From assembly GCA_029964075.1 (NCBI GenBank), contig CM057144.1:8641281-8705280 (forward strand): a stretch of 64,000 nt of DNA. The letters run 5' to 3'. The notes beneath the pieces were generated by a model. The model saw only the letters and a list, made by a program, of their open reading frames with translations. It did not search any database and was not told the origin of the DNA. The DNA comes from Patiria pectinifera (taxonomy: Eukaryota > Echinodermata > Asteroidea > Valvatida > Asterinidae). Position numbers and translations under genes: made by a program. The stretch's first letter is position 1. The number at the start of each line of letters is the position of its first letter. Below, piece after piece: positions 10,683-22,390 of this stretch.

Positions 10683-12511
10683 GGCCGAACAAAAAAAATG
10701 GTGTGTTTACGGTAACGGTCTGAAAAAAATCCAGGTAGGTAGGTAGGGAAATAATTTTATTTTGTAATTTTTTTTTTCATTTCAGTTCTTCATGCCCATG
10801 CATGCCATGCGTGTTTTTTGCAAAAAAATTGTATAAAACCACTATTCAAGCATTGAAGATATTCAATCGATACATTTCAATCCAAATTAATTTGTATCGT
10901 CGGCCAGGGTTCTCCCCAGGATTTTTTCAAACATGTGGGGGAGATTTGCTGTGATTCAACAACCCGAAAATGTTTAAACTTTAGAAGCTATCTGGTGCAT
11001 TTTAGAGCAAATCTGGGGGTCTTATCTTAAGATTTGTTCTTGAAATTCAGAGGAGATCTTATAGGTCACTAATATTTTTGTAATTAAAGAAAAAAAATCA
11101 AAATTGTTAACTTAAAAAAAAATTAACATTTCACAACCTGTGTTTCATTGCTTCCTAACTAGAAACGTATGAATTACATTTACATGTAAGTTTCAAATTA
11201 AGAAATTAAGGTGGAGAAAAAAAAACAACTTTTGCTTCCGATTACATGCCTTTCAAAATAGCGTCAGTAGGTCGGAAAATTATTTCGCCAATTTTTTTGG
11301 GGTGCTGATTAATGGAGCATCATTCGTACTAATCATAGAGCAACGAATCATGTTTATTTTGTGCCTGGATTATTTTCATTAGCGCCACGAAAATTATCAA
11401 GACTGGCTATCAAAAGTGATTAAAACTTGCCTCACCTAATTAAAATTATATTTGAGGTCGGTGATTCCACTTTATGCTTAACATACATCACGGCCGCTGG
11501 CACCGTCAACATTCCGCCTGGCTGGCCGAACATCGCGCCGTGCTCACGGCCCACGTGGCCGAAAATCTTGCACTACTGCAGAAACACGCTACGATGTTTC
11601 ACCACAAGTTCGAGCTTTGAAGTCTCGTCATTTTAATGGAAAACACATACACAGAAAGTAAAGATCACGTTCTGTGAATTAATTCGCAGAAATTCTCTTT
11701 CTCCAGCGATGTTTGTTTGGTAATATTTTTACGATCCAACTTCGGCCCACCATATCATTATGCTGTATGATACGAAGTATGGACCAGTGAGAGGCAGTAG
11801 TCACTGGTTCCGGTCCTTCATCATAGCATTGATTCCGTTAGCTGGCGAAGGGAACCAGTGTACCATGCTGTATGTTAGCTGGGTGCTGCTGGTGTTTAAC
11901 AGAACACGTCATCGTGTGCCTCAATTGCGATCAATTGCGGCCGGCCCGATACGCCAACAAAAAAATGCCGATCATCTTGACATGCAAAATCTTGACCAAA
12001 ATCCTGTTTTTCCGATGTATGTGTGATCACATCGTGATCACACATACATCGTGATCACACATACATCGGAAAAACAGGATTTTGGTCAAGATTTTGCATG
12101 TCAAGATGATCGGCATTTTTTTGTCGGCGTATCGGGCCGGCCGCAATTCCAGCATATCGGGCCGATACGCACGTTTGTACGTCGGGAGAACCATGCCGTC
12201 CGTCGGGCAGCCAGGCGTACCCCGATGCGTTTGTGCAAAAATAATCGTACTTCGTAATTTGAGAATTCAAGTTTGAGGTCGTCGCGATTTTCGCACGTTT
12301 AACACAGATATGTTTGTGTCAAATCATGGTCAGATTCAAGTGTGAAAAATGTTTTTTGTTCGTGGCAAATAATTAAAAGTACTTGAAATGTTTGAAATTT
12401 GTCAACTATCAACCTTCAAAATGGCAATAAAAAGTTTGAGGTCGGCAATTTGGCCGAAAAAATTCCAGGTCGGTCGGGTTACCGTAAACACACCATTTTT
12501 TTTGTTTGGCC
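10683..12511. mobile_element. TIR DNA transposon, 1.8 kb, nonautonomous
   Basis: The left end GGCCGAAC, then an A-run, then TGGTGTGTTTACGGTAAC matches the inverse of the right end (GTTACCGTAAACACACCA, T-run, GTTTGGCC). This gives TIRs of about 34 bp. The trinucleotide TCA flanks both ends (10680-10682 and 12512-12514), a candidate 3-bp target duplication. Just inside each end is a short 'ccaggt(a/c)ggt' motif. No transposase was recognised. The interior is locally GC-rich (about 11480-11620) and contains a large palindrome. A 3-bp duplication would fit PIF/Harbinger or CACTA, but the superfamily is not established. Confidence 0.65.
11933..12148. repeat. 98-bp near-perfect palindrome with 20-bp spacer
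   Basis: The arms 11933-12030 and 12051-12148 are inverse copies with, by eye, one mismatch (near 11956 on the left arm). The spacer 12031-12050 is an extra partial copy of the arm tip, so GTGATCACACATACATC occurs twice in tandem at the centre. Such identity implies a recent origin or ongoing correction. Confidence 0.9.
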
Positions 12512-12549
12512 TCATTAACATTTATCAGGGACAGTTTGTACATGTATGC

Positions 12550-13320
12550 ACTTCTCTTACTTTTAGATGAAATTGTCTTTTCCACCGTTTTTTAATTGTG
12601 TTAAGAAATTAGCTATGTTGTAAATTGTTAAGAATTGTTATGGTGCATGTACAGTGACGACATCTATCAACGGATGATGTAGACATTTTAATGTTGGTCA
12701 ATTATATTTAAAGCTATTGTCACATATATGCCCTTTCCAATGTAGCAACCAACAAGTCATCAGCCAAGCATGTTCAAAATTAAAATACTTTACAAAGAAT
12801 AAGTTTAATTTGAGTTCTATTTGGGGGGGGGGGGTTGGTGGGGAGTGTTGTGAGCATTATGCATGCTGGTAGAGACGGACTGACTGTTAAGCAAGTAAAT
12901 ATACACAACCTTTACTTATACTGTGAGTAATCCTTTACATTTCCAAAAGATTCAACAATTACAAAGATATCAGATATGGTAACAATAAATAGGACTTATC
13001 TTACTTTTAGATAAAATTTGTCTTTTCCTCCGTTTCTGAAGTGTTAAGAAATTAGCTACCGGTATATTGTCATTCTCAAACATTTTGATAGTACATGTAC
13101 TGGTTCCGGTACTAAAAAAGGTGACATCTTTCATGTAGACATTTGAATTATTGGTATTGTGGTCAATTGCCATTGTTACATATTTGCCTTTTCCAATGTA
13201 GCAACCAACAAGTCGTCAACAAAGCCTGTTCTTCAATAAAATACTTTATAAAAAATAAGTCAAATTGGTCTTCTATTTTTTTGAACTGATTGTTTCTTTT
13301 TTTTTGAGGGGGGGGGCGGG
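12550..13320. repeat. Diverged tandem duplication, about 440-bp period
   Basis: Bases about 12552-12835 and 12993-13320 share, in the same order, CTTACTTTTAGAT(A/G)AAAT, 'gttaagaaattagct', a 'gatgtagacatttt'-like word, 'tttccaatgtagcaacca', ACAAGTC(A/G)TCA and a terminal poly-G run. Between them is a 'ggtggggagtgttgtgagca' segment also partly echoed after the second copy. Confidence 0.75.
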
Positions 13321-13730
13321 TTGGAGTGTAATGAGACTAATAATCTGAGCACGTACTCATTTGAATAAATAATATGATTGTGTGAAGTTTCAATAACATA
13401 AGTTAGTGCAGTCATTTTGTTTAACAAAAACTTTTTGTGCAACGGCTTTGAAATTTGTTTTTCTGCATTATCATGTTTTTTTTTAATTGAGGTGATGTTT
13501 TTTTGTTTTGAATGCATTATTATTTTATGTGCTGTTGTTGTTTTTGTTATACATATATAGATTTAGGACTTCCAGACTGTACACCTTTAAGATGATGCAC
13601 TGGGACCCATTATGACATCATCATGGCTTCTGATTTGGTATCTACATGTATACTAAGAAAGGAACGACATCTGTCTGTTTGCCCTTCCCCTAAAGCATGT
13701 AAAGCAGAACAAAAATCACTGAGACAAGTC

Positions 13731-14053
13731 TACTGATTGGCTAATGCAGGCGCCATTCACTTTTTACAGTGTGCCGCTATATTTTTTTGGTGACGCACTG
13801 TACTTATTTTGATCCCGTAAAAGTGTTCAGATCAGGCTAACAAGACCTTGCATAGCTTAGCCTGTGCGCCCGTACAATCGTTAAAGTTACTGATTGGCGA
13901 ATGGTGGGCCATTCACTTAATACGGTGTGCCGTTATTTTGTTTTGTAACGCGCTATCCTTTTGATCCCGTAAAAGTGTTAATAAGATGCTGTGCCGCTCG
14001 TTTTACACTGCCTTGCACAGCCTAGCCTGTGCGCTCGTACAACCGTTAAAGTT
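13731..14053. repeat. Two tandem copies of a unit of about 160 bp
   Basis: Both copies run ACTGATTGGC(T/G)AATG, GCCATTCACTT, 'gtgtgccg(c/t)tat', 'gatcccgtaaaagtgtt', 'agcctgtgcgc(c/t)cgtac' and CGTTAAAGTTA. The junction lies near 13888. No coding potential recognised. Confidence 0.8.
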
Positions 14054-14109
14054 ATGTACTGCCCTCTTTTGGCGAGAATGAAGGGACGTAATGTACATTG
14101 TACGAAGTT

Positions 14110-16545
14110 TCAAAGCCACGTGTACGTGCTATACATGTGGAAGTCCTGTGCATGTTTTAAAGCTCTCTGCCGCAACTTGTGCAAGGGTATTTTTTTGCCG
14201 ACGCCGCGTCAACTGTGTGAACATTTTGACAAGCTGGGAACTTGGGACTGATGAGGCAAATGTTTACGCTATCATATAATGGGCAATTCAAGATTATATC
14301 TGTACGGATTGATTTGTCAGCAATTTTTGAAAAAGGAAAGGTCTTATCAACGGAACTTCCGGTCTGATGACGTCATACGCCTAAAACTTCGCACCTATCT
14401 TAAGTGGGTCAAGGTCATCATACACACCAATATTTAGGCGATTCCGACAAACTTCGCCACAGACATCTATTCAAAATACATTTTTGAAAATTTTCAACCT
14501 ATTGCTAGAGGGTTCTCGAAAGTTAAATGATGTCATTGGTAGATGATTGCAAGAATACTATTAGCCAAGAGGCTAACACCATTGAAAGCAAGTTCATATC
14601 TATTACCACTTTTAAATAATAAGCCATTTCCGGTTTTGGCCTTTTTCGACCGGAAGCAAGGGTCACGTGATTTCACGCACACTGAATGAAATAAAGACCT
14701 CAACCTACTCCACCACTTGCCGGCAACAGAATGCTGCGGACGCGTACGGTTGATTTCTTATGCCTTTTTAAATATTAACAGTGTCACAATTTAATTGCCT
14801 ATAAATAAACACCTGATGACGTCATCATGACGTCATCATTACACAATGTTGTTTGAATTAGGGTCTTTGCTTGGACATAGAGTGATCTAAATAAATTACT
14901 GGCAAAGAGTCGAAAATGCCCTTTGAAAATCGACAAATATTTTTAATTTTTTTGATGACGTCATCGTGACGTCACTTCGAACTTTGCATACTAGTATGAT
15001 TAACTACCTACCCACTAAGTTTCATGACAATTGGACCTTTCCTTATATGAGTTTTGAAAAATCGCATATTGATGACGTCATGATGACGTCACACATTTTT
15101 CAAGTTTTGTGGGAATAGCTATTACATAACAGACCAAATGCAAAAAAGAATTTTGCATTTTGCATGTTGCGTTCGGGAGAGGTCAAAAAAAAAAATATTC
15201 ATATAAAATCTCAGGATGACGTCATCATGACGTCACCTCATTTTTAATCTATAACACATCCTGGTACAGCCACATAACAAGTTTGAACCCAATCGGACTT
15301 ACATTTCTGTAGATATAAGACTTCACAATATGTATGTAAATTTTCAAAAATCAATACAAAAATTAGGTGATGACGTCATCGTGACGTCATAGTCTTGGCA
15401 TAATTTTTGTATGAGGGTCTTCCTTGGCTGTAACTTTGGTGACGATTCCAGATTGCCAAGTTATAAAAATGGTGGCTTGAAAACGTGTACAAAGTCAATG
15501 GGTTAAAAATCCAACAGCAGAAAAACTGCACCTTTAAATACGTGATTTGCCTTTAAACTGAAACATTTTTATAAAATATTACTTGATATTCTGACTCTTG
15601 GGAATATTTGCAATCAAATGGCAAACGAAAAACGTCATGATGACGTCAACTCAATTTTTACCTATAACACATCCTGGTCTATCTACATGCCGAGTTTCAA
15701 CCCCATCGGACATACGGTTCTCTAGATATAGGACTTTACAATATGCACTTTAAATTGTAAAAATGAAAAAAAATCATAAAAAATCGACCGATGACGTCAT
15801 GGTGATGTCTTTTCGGAATTTGCATACTAGTACCATTATCTAACTATCCAGTAAGTTTCATGGCGATCGGACTTTCCCTTATATGTGTTTTAAAAAATCG
15901 CATTTTTGATGACGTCATGATGACGTCACACATTTTTCAAAATTTTGTGCATATACCTATTACTGAACAAACATAATACAAAAAGAATTTTTGAATTTTG
16001 CATGTTGCGTTCAAGAGATATGGCTTAAAGGTCCAAAAATTAAAAAAATCATAAAATTGCACTATGACATCATCATGACGTCACCTCAATTTTTACCTAT
16101 TACATATCCTGGTCTACCTACATACCAAGTTTCAACCCAATTGGACTTACAGTGCTCTAGATATAAGGTCTTAAAGTGTGCACATTTGTGATGACGTCAG
16201 GTGACCCATGGTGACGTCATGATGACGCCACTCTTCGGGACAGAACTACATGTATGCTATAAGGACTATGCCTATGCCGACTTTGAATGATGTACAACAA
16301 AGATTAATGCCAAAAGTGGCGTTGAGAAAAAATGTGTACAAAGTCTATTGGGTTTAGGTGACAAAAAGAAGAAGAAGAAGAGGAAGAAGAAAGAAAAATC
16401 TTAACAAAAAGAAAGTCTTTTCCGCTACTATGCGGAAAAGCCAAAAATGAGAACAAACAAAAAAGGCTTTTCCGCAACTTTGCGAAAAAGCCAAAAAAAA
16501 CGAAAACAATAGCTGTTCCCAATTGAAATTGGGAACAGCTACATG
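14110..16545 (-). repeat. TGACGTCA-rich repeat, copy D, inverted
   Basis: This is the inverse of the copy at 56-58.7 kb. It shares, for example, the inverse of 'cacgtgacccttgcttccgg', 'gactctttgccagtaattc' and 'aaacttggtgggtaggtag'. The middle part is a series of modules of about 100 to 150 bp, each containing a TGACGTCATCATGACGTCA-type double CRE palindrome, a 'taacacatcctggtc' block and a 'catcggac' or 'aatcggact' block. The copy ends in hairpins at 16417-16540. Confidence 0.8.
16417..16540. repeat. Three successive hairpins at the end of repeat copy D
   Basis: Inverted repeats lie at 16417-16440 (CTTTTCCGC/GCGGAAAAG), 16465-16492 (GGCTTTTCCGCAA core) and 16511-16540 (AGCTGTTCCC AATT with its complement). 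They are separated by purine-rich linkers. The same two hairpin types recur at 52.6-52.9 and 56.0-56.1 kb. Confidence 0.85.
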
Positions 16546-16574
16546 TACATGTGTAATTATAGATAGGCCCTAGC

Positions 16575-16995
16575 TGTCAGCAATAAGCCATTTGCGTGTA
16601 ACCTATATACCCTTTGGGATTTACATTTGAAAAACGTCTGGTACAATGACTTGCTCAGAATGCTTGGCACATTTTAACTGTGAATTCTCCAGACCAAAGA
16701 CACTGTTGCTAATCACATGATTCGGGGCAAGCTCTTGCATAGTTACGTACGAGACGCTCAGCACCAATACATCGTTCACAATGGGTGAGAATGGCACAAA
16801 GACACCAGACCATGCCGGAGCTGGGGGTTGCTAGCATAAGGCTTGCCCCAAATCATGTGATATAGTAACAGTCTCTTTGGTCGGGAGAATGCTAGGTAAA
16901 AACGTGCAAAGCATTGTATTAAGTCAGCGTTCCAGATTTTATTCAAATTTAACACGCAAATGGCTTATTCCTCAAATTGACTCCTGCTTTGCAAG
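16575..16995. repeat. Long imperfect inverted repeat (foldback), arms about 160 bp
   Basis: The left arm (about 16575-16740) and right arm (about 16835-16995, inverse) share 'aataagccatttgcgtgt', a CTGG(T/A)A block, CCAGACCAAAGA/CCCGACCAAAGA, ACTGTT(G/A)CTA and 'atcacatgatt(c/t)ggggc'. The spacer is about 95 bp. It could be a foldback element or MITE. An RNA hairpin is possible but unsupported. Confidence 0.75.
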
Positions 16996-17776
16996 GTATT
17001 GTACCGTAGGCTTACCAGTGCCATTTTTCCCCCAGGGTGACCCTTCTGTACCCCTTCTGTCATGTCTGTAATCTTCGACAGACATGCCACTTTGGATAAG
17101 ATTCTGCATCAAGGGGGATAAGGTTTGTCTTTTTAAACCAAAGTGTGCTGAAAACCTCCAGGCTGTACCTTGGCATAACTTCTTCTTGGTAGCCTGTGTT
17201 TTAATGCCAGTGTACTTCTCAGGCAGTCAATACACTGTACTGCTGTTGTCAGCTTACCAGTCTTTGTCCTTTTTACCTTGAAGAGAGCAACCATGTCAAA
17301 GTTAATAAAGCAACTCCTGTGTAAACCCTTGAATTCATCTACATGTAGCTGACATTTTTTTCTTTTGAACCTATCCTTATCTTCTCCAACATCATCATGC
17401 ACCCTAAACTCTTGCACATGAGTTTGCTTCCAAGAGTGCACAAGAGCTTGTTTACAATCTGTCGGATCATGTGACAGTTCCTGGTTCTTCGTTTTTTCCC
17501 GCACCTACAATGTTCCTGGTTATATAAAATTGTGTTGACATCACAAACATGTTTTTGGTCGCAAAACACGCCCCAGGTTGGGTTGGCCAATGATGTTAAA
17601 GTTTTTTATATGATACTTATACTTTTAGTCATACTTTTATATGATACATGTATGCATGAAATGGGGGTTAACCAGTTAATTTTGTACACTCTGGGTCCAG
17701 CTTTACTAGGCTTGCCTTGTCTTGTTTTATAAGTTGCCTGGAATACATGGTCTTATTCTATTTGTTATTTTTGCAG
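16996..17776. other. Upstream flank or intron before the first scramblase coding exon
   Basis: No recognised element lies here. A short hairpin (GACAGACATG with inverse near 17045-17092) is visible. The stretch ends in a pyrimidine-rich tract and TTTTTGCAG acceptor at 17776, showing that at least one non-coding exon must lie further upstream. I could not identify that exon or a promoter. Confidence 0.5.
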
Positions 17777-17784
17777 ATATAGTG

Positions 17785-17989
17785 ATGGATCCTCAACAAC
17801 AAACTGCTGGTGGCATGGCAGCACCACCTGGTAACTGGCCAGCTGGGGCTCCTCCACCTGCCCCAGGTAGCTTGGAGGCAGGGCTCCAAGTTCAAGCTGC
17901 TCAAGTCCCTTCAGACTGTCCTCCAGGATTAGAATACCTTACACAGATTGATCAATTGTTGGTTCATCAGCAAGTTGAACTCCTTGAAG
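17785..17989 (+). CDS. PLSCR: Phospholipid scramblase, first coding exon (68 residues plus 1 base)
   Basis: Phospholipid scramblases are membrane-anchored, palmitoylated Ca2+-responsive proteins linked to bidirectional lipid movement at the plasma membrane. The exon begins after TTTTTGCAG (17776) and the initiator ATG follows 8 bases later. The translation has a short Pro/Gly/Ala-rich N-terminus with [10 protein letters not shown], then [19 protein letters not shown], which is the family's conserved entry to the scramblase domain. It ends in phase 1 after ELLE and G 17989. The donor GTTGGT is weak, but joining to 31226 restores the expected ELLE-x-x-x-GFETNNKY order. The Pro-rich segment is shorter than in human PLSCR1. 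Reading through the donor instead would stop within five codons. Confidence 0.92.
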
Positions 17990-18659
17990 GTTGGTTATTT
18001 TGATTTTGTGTACATTACTAGTCAGATCAAATACATGTGAATACTCTGATTGTTGTACAATCAAACCTGCTTTAGCAATCCCCTGTATACAATGACCACC
18101 TGTCCATAATGATAATTAAGGGGAAAAAACCACTAATAAAAAACTCATGTTTTTAATGATAATAAAATATAAAAAAACCACTAATAAAAAACTCATGTTA
18201 GTTAAATGCTGTATATAACGGCGAACTGCTTAATGCAACTAGTGACCACCTGTTTTGCTTCCATACGGAGTGGGAAATCTCAACACAACTGCAAGCCACC
18301 AGGAAACTGACCATTGGACGCCCACTTGTTTACTTACGGTACTTAAAAGAGAAAAATAAACTACTGTAGATTTATGTTTGTGGACAAACACACGGCTGTT
18401 TCAGCATTTTGTTATTGCATATTATATATGTCATGTTATAGACTGATTGGACATACGTGTGCAGTAGAAAGGTGTAGAGTGATCAGATGTGTAGTTCTGA
18501 AGATAGTACACTGTTAAAATGCAACATACGTCTTAAAATGCACGTGTTAAAACATACGTGTTTAAAATGCAACATCAATGTTGCGTAAGTGACACAAGGC
18601 ATTAAAATAAGCGGGACTTTGAAAATTGAACCTTTAGAAACAAATAACACACAGAGGCC

Positions 18660-19330
18660 TACATTTAGTTATGTAGATATGAATATGGACCTTTAATGTG
18701 ATGTCACATGGCATGTGATGACATTGTTATGACGTCAATTCAATTTTCCCATTTAACACATCCTGGTCCAGATGCATACCAAGTTACAACCACATTAGAC
18801 ATTCAGTTCTGATTTAGGCATTTGAAAAAGCACGTCACTAATTCTGTCGTGACAGACAGGACAGATTTACACTACCTTTTATTTTCAAAGGCCTGCCACA
18901 AACAATGGTGTAACCATCTAAGTTATACATTAACTCAAAATCACAAATAGCTAAGACAGTTTGACCATTCCCATTGGTCGAGAGCCAGTCATGTGGCTGG
19001 TCTTAAACGGATGATAAAGACCTGGCTGGCTGGTCTTAAACACTTTTCCAAGTGGATGAGGCGACGAAGCCACCTCATTCATATAAAATCACAGATGACG
19101 TCATCATAACATCACCTCAATTTTTACCTATAACACATCCCGGACTAGGTACATGTACACACCAACTTTCAACCTAATCGGACCTGTAGTTCAGGAGATA
19201 TACATGTAGGCCTTCAAAATATATGCACTTTTAATGTGACGTCACGTGACTCATGATGGCGTAATGATGTTGTCAATGTTCCTTGCACAACTGCTGGTGC
19301 TGGTCTAAGTGTCTGCCAATCATAAAGGCA
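18660..19330. repeat. TGACGTCA-rich repeat modules, copy E
   Basis: Two partial modules lie here: 18680-18830 ('tttaacacatcctggtccag', 'accaagttacaaccacatt') and 19085-19330 ('gatgacgtcatcataacatc', 'tataacacatcccggac', 'atgtgacgtcacgtgac', 'ctaagtgtctgccaa'). Between them is unrelated sequence. They belong to the same family as the 14-16 kb copy. Confidence 0.7.
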
Positions 19331-19399
19331 GTCGGATTGATTTTAGTGCCCAAAATGCCATGCACGATAAAAACGTCTACAAATGCTATATTTGTTCAG

Positions 19400-19874
19400 A
19401 ACAATGATGTTACCAAGACCTGCATTGCATGCGACCCAGCTTATCCAGAATCAGATCGCTTTCTCCGACTTGCTGACATGGCACCTATGATTGCAAAGTT
19501 TTCCAACATCAACATAGACCCCAATAACCTGGGTACCGGCAGCCTTGGCACATCAAATGTTTTCAACAGATGCATTGGGTTCGATGGAGGAAACCATGGA
19601 ACGGTTGTACAAATTGAAAACAGCATTCCCTGATCTCCGCTGCTTCTTCCAACTGGTCTGTACCATACCTACATCTGCAGCAACAGCAGAGAGAAGTTTT
19701 TCAAAGATGAAAAGAATAAAAACATATTAACACGCTAACATGACAAACAGCCGACTAACACATCTATGTGGCCTCACAATGGAATGCGACATGACACAGG
19801 AACTACTCCAACATCCCCACAAAGTTGTCGATGAGTTTGCCCGAAAAGGACGTCGCATTTCATTAATGAAGTAG
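19400..19874 (+). pseudogene. hAT transposase C-terminal fragment (dimerisation domain)
   Basis: The frame from about 19545 contains AFPDLRCFFQLVCTIPTSAA followed by TAERSFSKMKRIKTY. After an in-frame TAA it continues MTNSRLTHLCGLTMECD, a DEFARKG segment and a TAG at 19872. The order IPxSxAxAERSFSxxKxIKTY-xxxMxxxRLxxL is the hallmark of the hAT C-terminal dimerisation domain. Upstream, in another frame, CDPAYPESDRFLRLADMAPM resembles the preceding transposase region. One frameshift (about 19550) and one nonsense codon show it is dead. The zinc-finger and catalytic parts are missing. Confidence 0.8.
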
Positions 19875-20939
19875 ACAGAAGCTTTTTCGGACGATGTAGT
19901 TATATGCCAAGCCCATAATATTCTTAACCCTCCTATGGAACAACAAAAATTTAAAGAAACAGTGGTTTGGGTAAACATGCTCAAATAGTTCAGTGATGTG
20001 CATGATTTACTTCCCATAAGGATTTTTATGTAGGCCTAATCCTTGAAATTCATCCTTGAAATGTATCCTTGTGTTCAAGTTAACTTTATTCTCAATTTTT
20101 ATCTTGCCTGTTTTGAAGGAGCTGCTTTCAAGAGAATGACCCATTTTGGCCTTAAAAAAGGTTAACAACAAAGATGATATTTAGTTGGGAACATTGTTAA
20201 AAAGTAGAATTTCATGAGTATTTTCATGAGAGTCGTGCTAATTATCCTCCCCCCATTGGTTTGGTCCGATGATGTTCAATCCCTGCGGGTGAAGGCCTCA
20301 GCACTAAATAATAATAATGAACGTATGTATTTCACTTTTAACCAAGATCAAAGCACTTTATTTGGCCAGCTCATGTAAGAGTTGAGGGAGAGGGAGGGGT
20401 GTAGCAGAGGAGGCTGTGAGATGGCTGTTGGTGTAAATAGTAAAAGTTCACTTGCAAATTGATCTCCATGCATATCAAATCATAAATCTGAAGTTGGTGG
20501 CAAGGGGAAGGCAGAGCTCCCAACATGTATGATTTTGGCGTACTTTTTACGCTTTTACGATTTCATTCTTCAAATTTACGATTTTTGATGACGCCATTTT
20601 CAAAAAATTATTTATTAAAAAAAAACCGCCATTCCCGCCTTATATTCGTGTGAGGAGTTCGCTTATAATGTCCGAGGGACTGGTAGCCAGTCTATGAAAC
20701 TTAGTGTGCAGTGACCACCTTTTCATGAAACAACTTGACTTGCAGGGCGCGTCATGCACGATGGGCGCCATGCAGGTTGTCCCACTGGTCGAGTTGTCCC
20801 GTGGTTGAGTTGTCCCGTGGTCGAGTTGTATTCGCCAGCCATCTTGGTTTAAACATTATGGAATGCATCGTTTCATTGAATTATTTTCCTGTGTTAGTCA
20901 GTGGTAGTGTACAATGTTGGAATATGTCTACCAAATAAT

Positions 20940-21798
20940 CTGAAATACAGCTGAAGCCACGGCAGAGATTTTTTAAGGAAATGTTCAGATTATTTCGCTT
21001 TTGGTACACTGTGCAACGTGGAATTTTGTGTGAGACACGCCGGTCGAAATGATTGCCAGAAGCACATTGCAACGGTTAAACATGCTGATGATGCTCGGGC
21101 AGCAGAAAATGTTAAGAATACACCAAAAGTCAGCAGCTTTAGCAACTTCAGCTTGGACTCATCGGTAATAAATGCCGCGGTAACATTTGTTGATTTTCTT
21201 ATTGAACACAACCTACCCATCGGTGCTTCTGATCATGCTGGCCACAGTGTCTCATCTAGCGACCCGTCAACCCGTCTTTTGAGCGGGCAGTTTGTGATTT
21301 TGTGATTTTGAAACATAACCGTTTTACCTATTTGTGTTCGGCACCACGGACACTAGTGTATAATGGGGACCCTCTGTAGATTTGCTTGCGCGATAGCCCA
21401 AACACGCAGCAAAATATGTCTTTTTTGTTGCGCGATCGATAAATCCCAACAAAAAGTGGATGTGTTGGTGAGCAATCTATCTTTCTTTTGCGCAGCAAGC
21501 TATCAGTCGATCGCGCAATAATATTACACAGAATGCGCCCAAGACATGTTCGTACATCCATCATTAGATTGCACGAGAATGAAGCGCCGACAGTTCTGCT
21601 TGCCATGACGACGGCTACAGGTACTTTTGAAAGTGCACCACGGTATGACTGGCAGTTTTGGAAATCAAAGGTGAAACCCTGGCTGGCCAATTATTCAGGA
21701 AGATGTTTCCCGATAGCAAAATTGCCAAACAGTATCAGTGTGGACAAACAAAAACAAGATCAAAAACAAGATTTACTACCTTTTTGTTTAAATGGTGA
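20940..21798 (+). pseudogene. Second transposase-like fragment, BED-type N-terminus, interrupted
   Basis: From about 20955 the frame reads CNVEFCVRHAGRNDCQKHIA followed by TVKHADDA, then a Ser-rich linker and VDFLIEHNLPIGASDHAG to about 21240. It resumes at 21694 as FRKMFPDSKIAKQYQCGQTK and stops at 21796. From memory this order (Cys/His finger with H-H spacing, then FLIEHNLP-ADH, then FPDSKIAKxY) belongs to a widespread hAT-like transposase family of aquatic animals. The missing 450 bp is either an insertion or an intron, since TTATTCAG precedes the second part. No Met start is evident, and most of the catalytic region is absent. Confidence 0.65.
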
Positions 21799-22200
21799 CG
21801 CGCCAACAATAAATACCGGCGCAATGAAAAGTACTCTTTCTGAAATGTGAATGTCGGGAGCTCTGGGAAGGGGTGGGGAGGACTGAACACCCTCTGATTA
21901 ATGGGAGGCTTTTAAATTTAGAGGGAACTGGACACTTTAGCAAATTAAAATACATCTCTTGCTGGTTCCTTATCCTGGTTGGCTGAAACACAGTCACATG
22001 GGGTTCACTTATGTAGGCTTGTGCATAGAATTTGCATCAGCATGAACTGGACGCGTGTCAAGACATCGCACGTGTAATTTCCGGAGTATAGTGCCAGATC
22101 AGGCACGTTTCTCAAAATGTTTGATTGGTGACAGCACCCTCTGGAGGTTGCCAAGGCTCATCAACAAAATGAAAAAAAGGGTGTATGCTTATTTAATTGC

Positions 22201-22390
22201 TTTTGAGGCCAACAGGTCACAGGTCACTATTACTAAAACAATAGAAATCTGGTCTGTGCGGTAACTTGAGAAATACTTTACTTAGGAACTTCAAATTTGG
22301 TTTGTGGGTTGTTCTTGATAGTCTTAAGAAGCCTTTTGCCTTTGAGGCCGACAGGTCAAAGGTCACTATTGCTAAAACAATAGAAATCTT
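22201..22390. repeat. Direct repeat pair of about 50 bp, 139-bp spacing
   Basis: Bases 22201-22252 and 22340-22390 share TTTGAGGCC(A/G)ACAGGTCA, AGGTCACTATT and CTAAAACAATAGAAATCT. This resembles fragments of tandem repeats with the AGGTCA(A)AGGTCA core seen again at 23.5-24.0 kb. Confidence 0.7.

Noticed and set aside
14250-14280. Second CTGATGAGG word as a hammerhead core
   Set aside because: No GAAA with a supporting stem follows; no stem II can be formed.
17133-17504. 123-residue minus-strand frame upstream of the scramblase exon
   Set aside because: No recognisable motif or coding signature; overlaps other random open frames.
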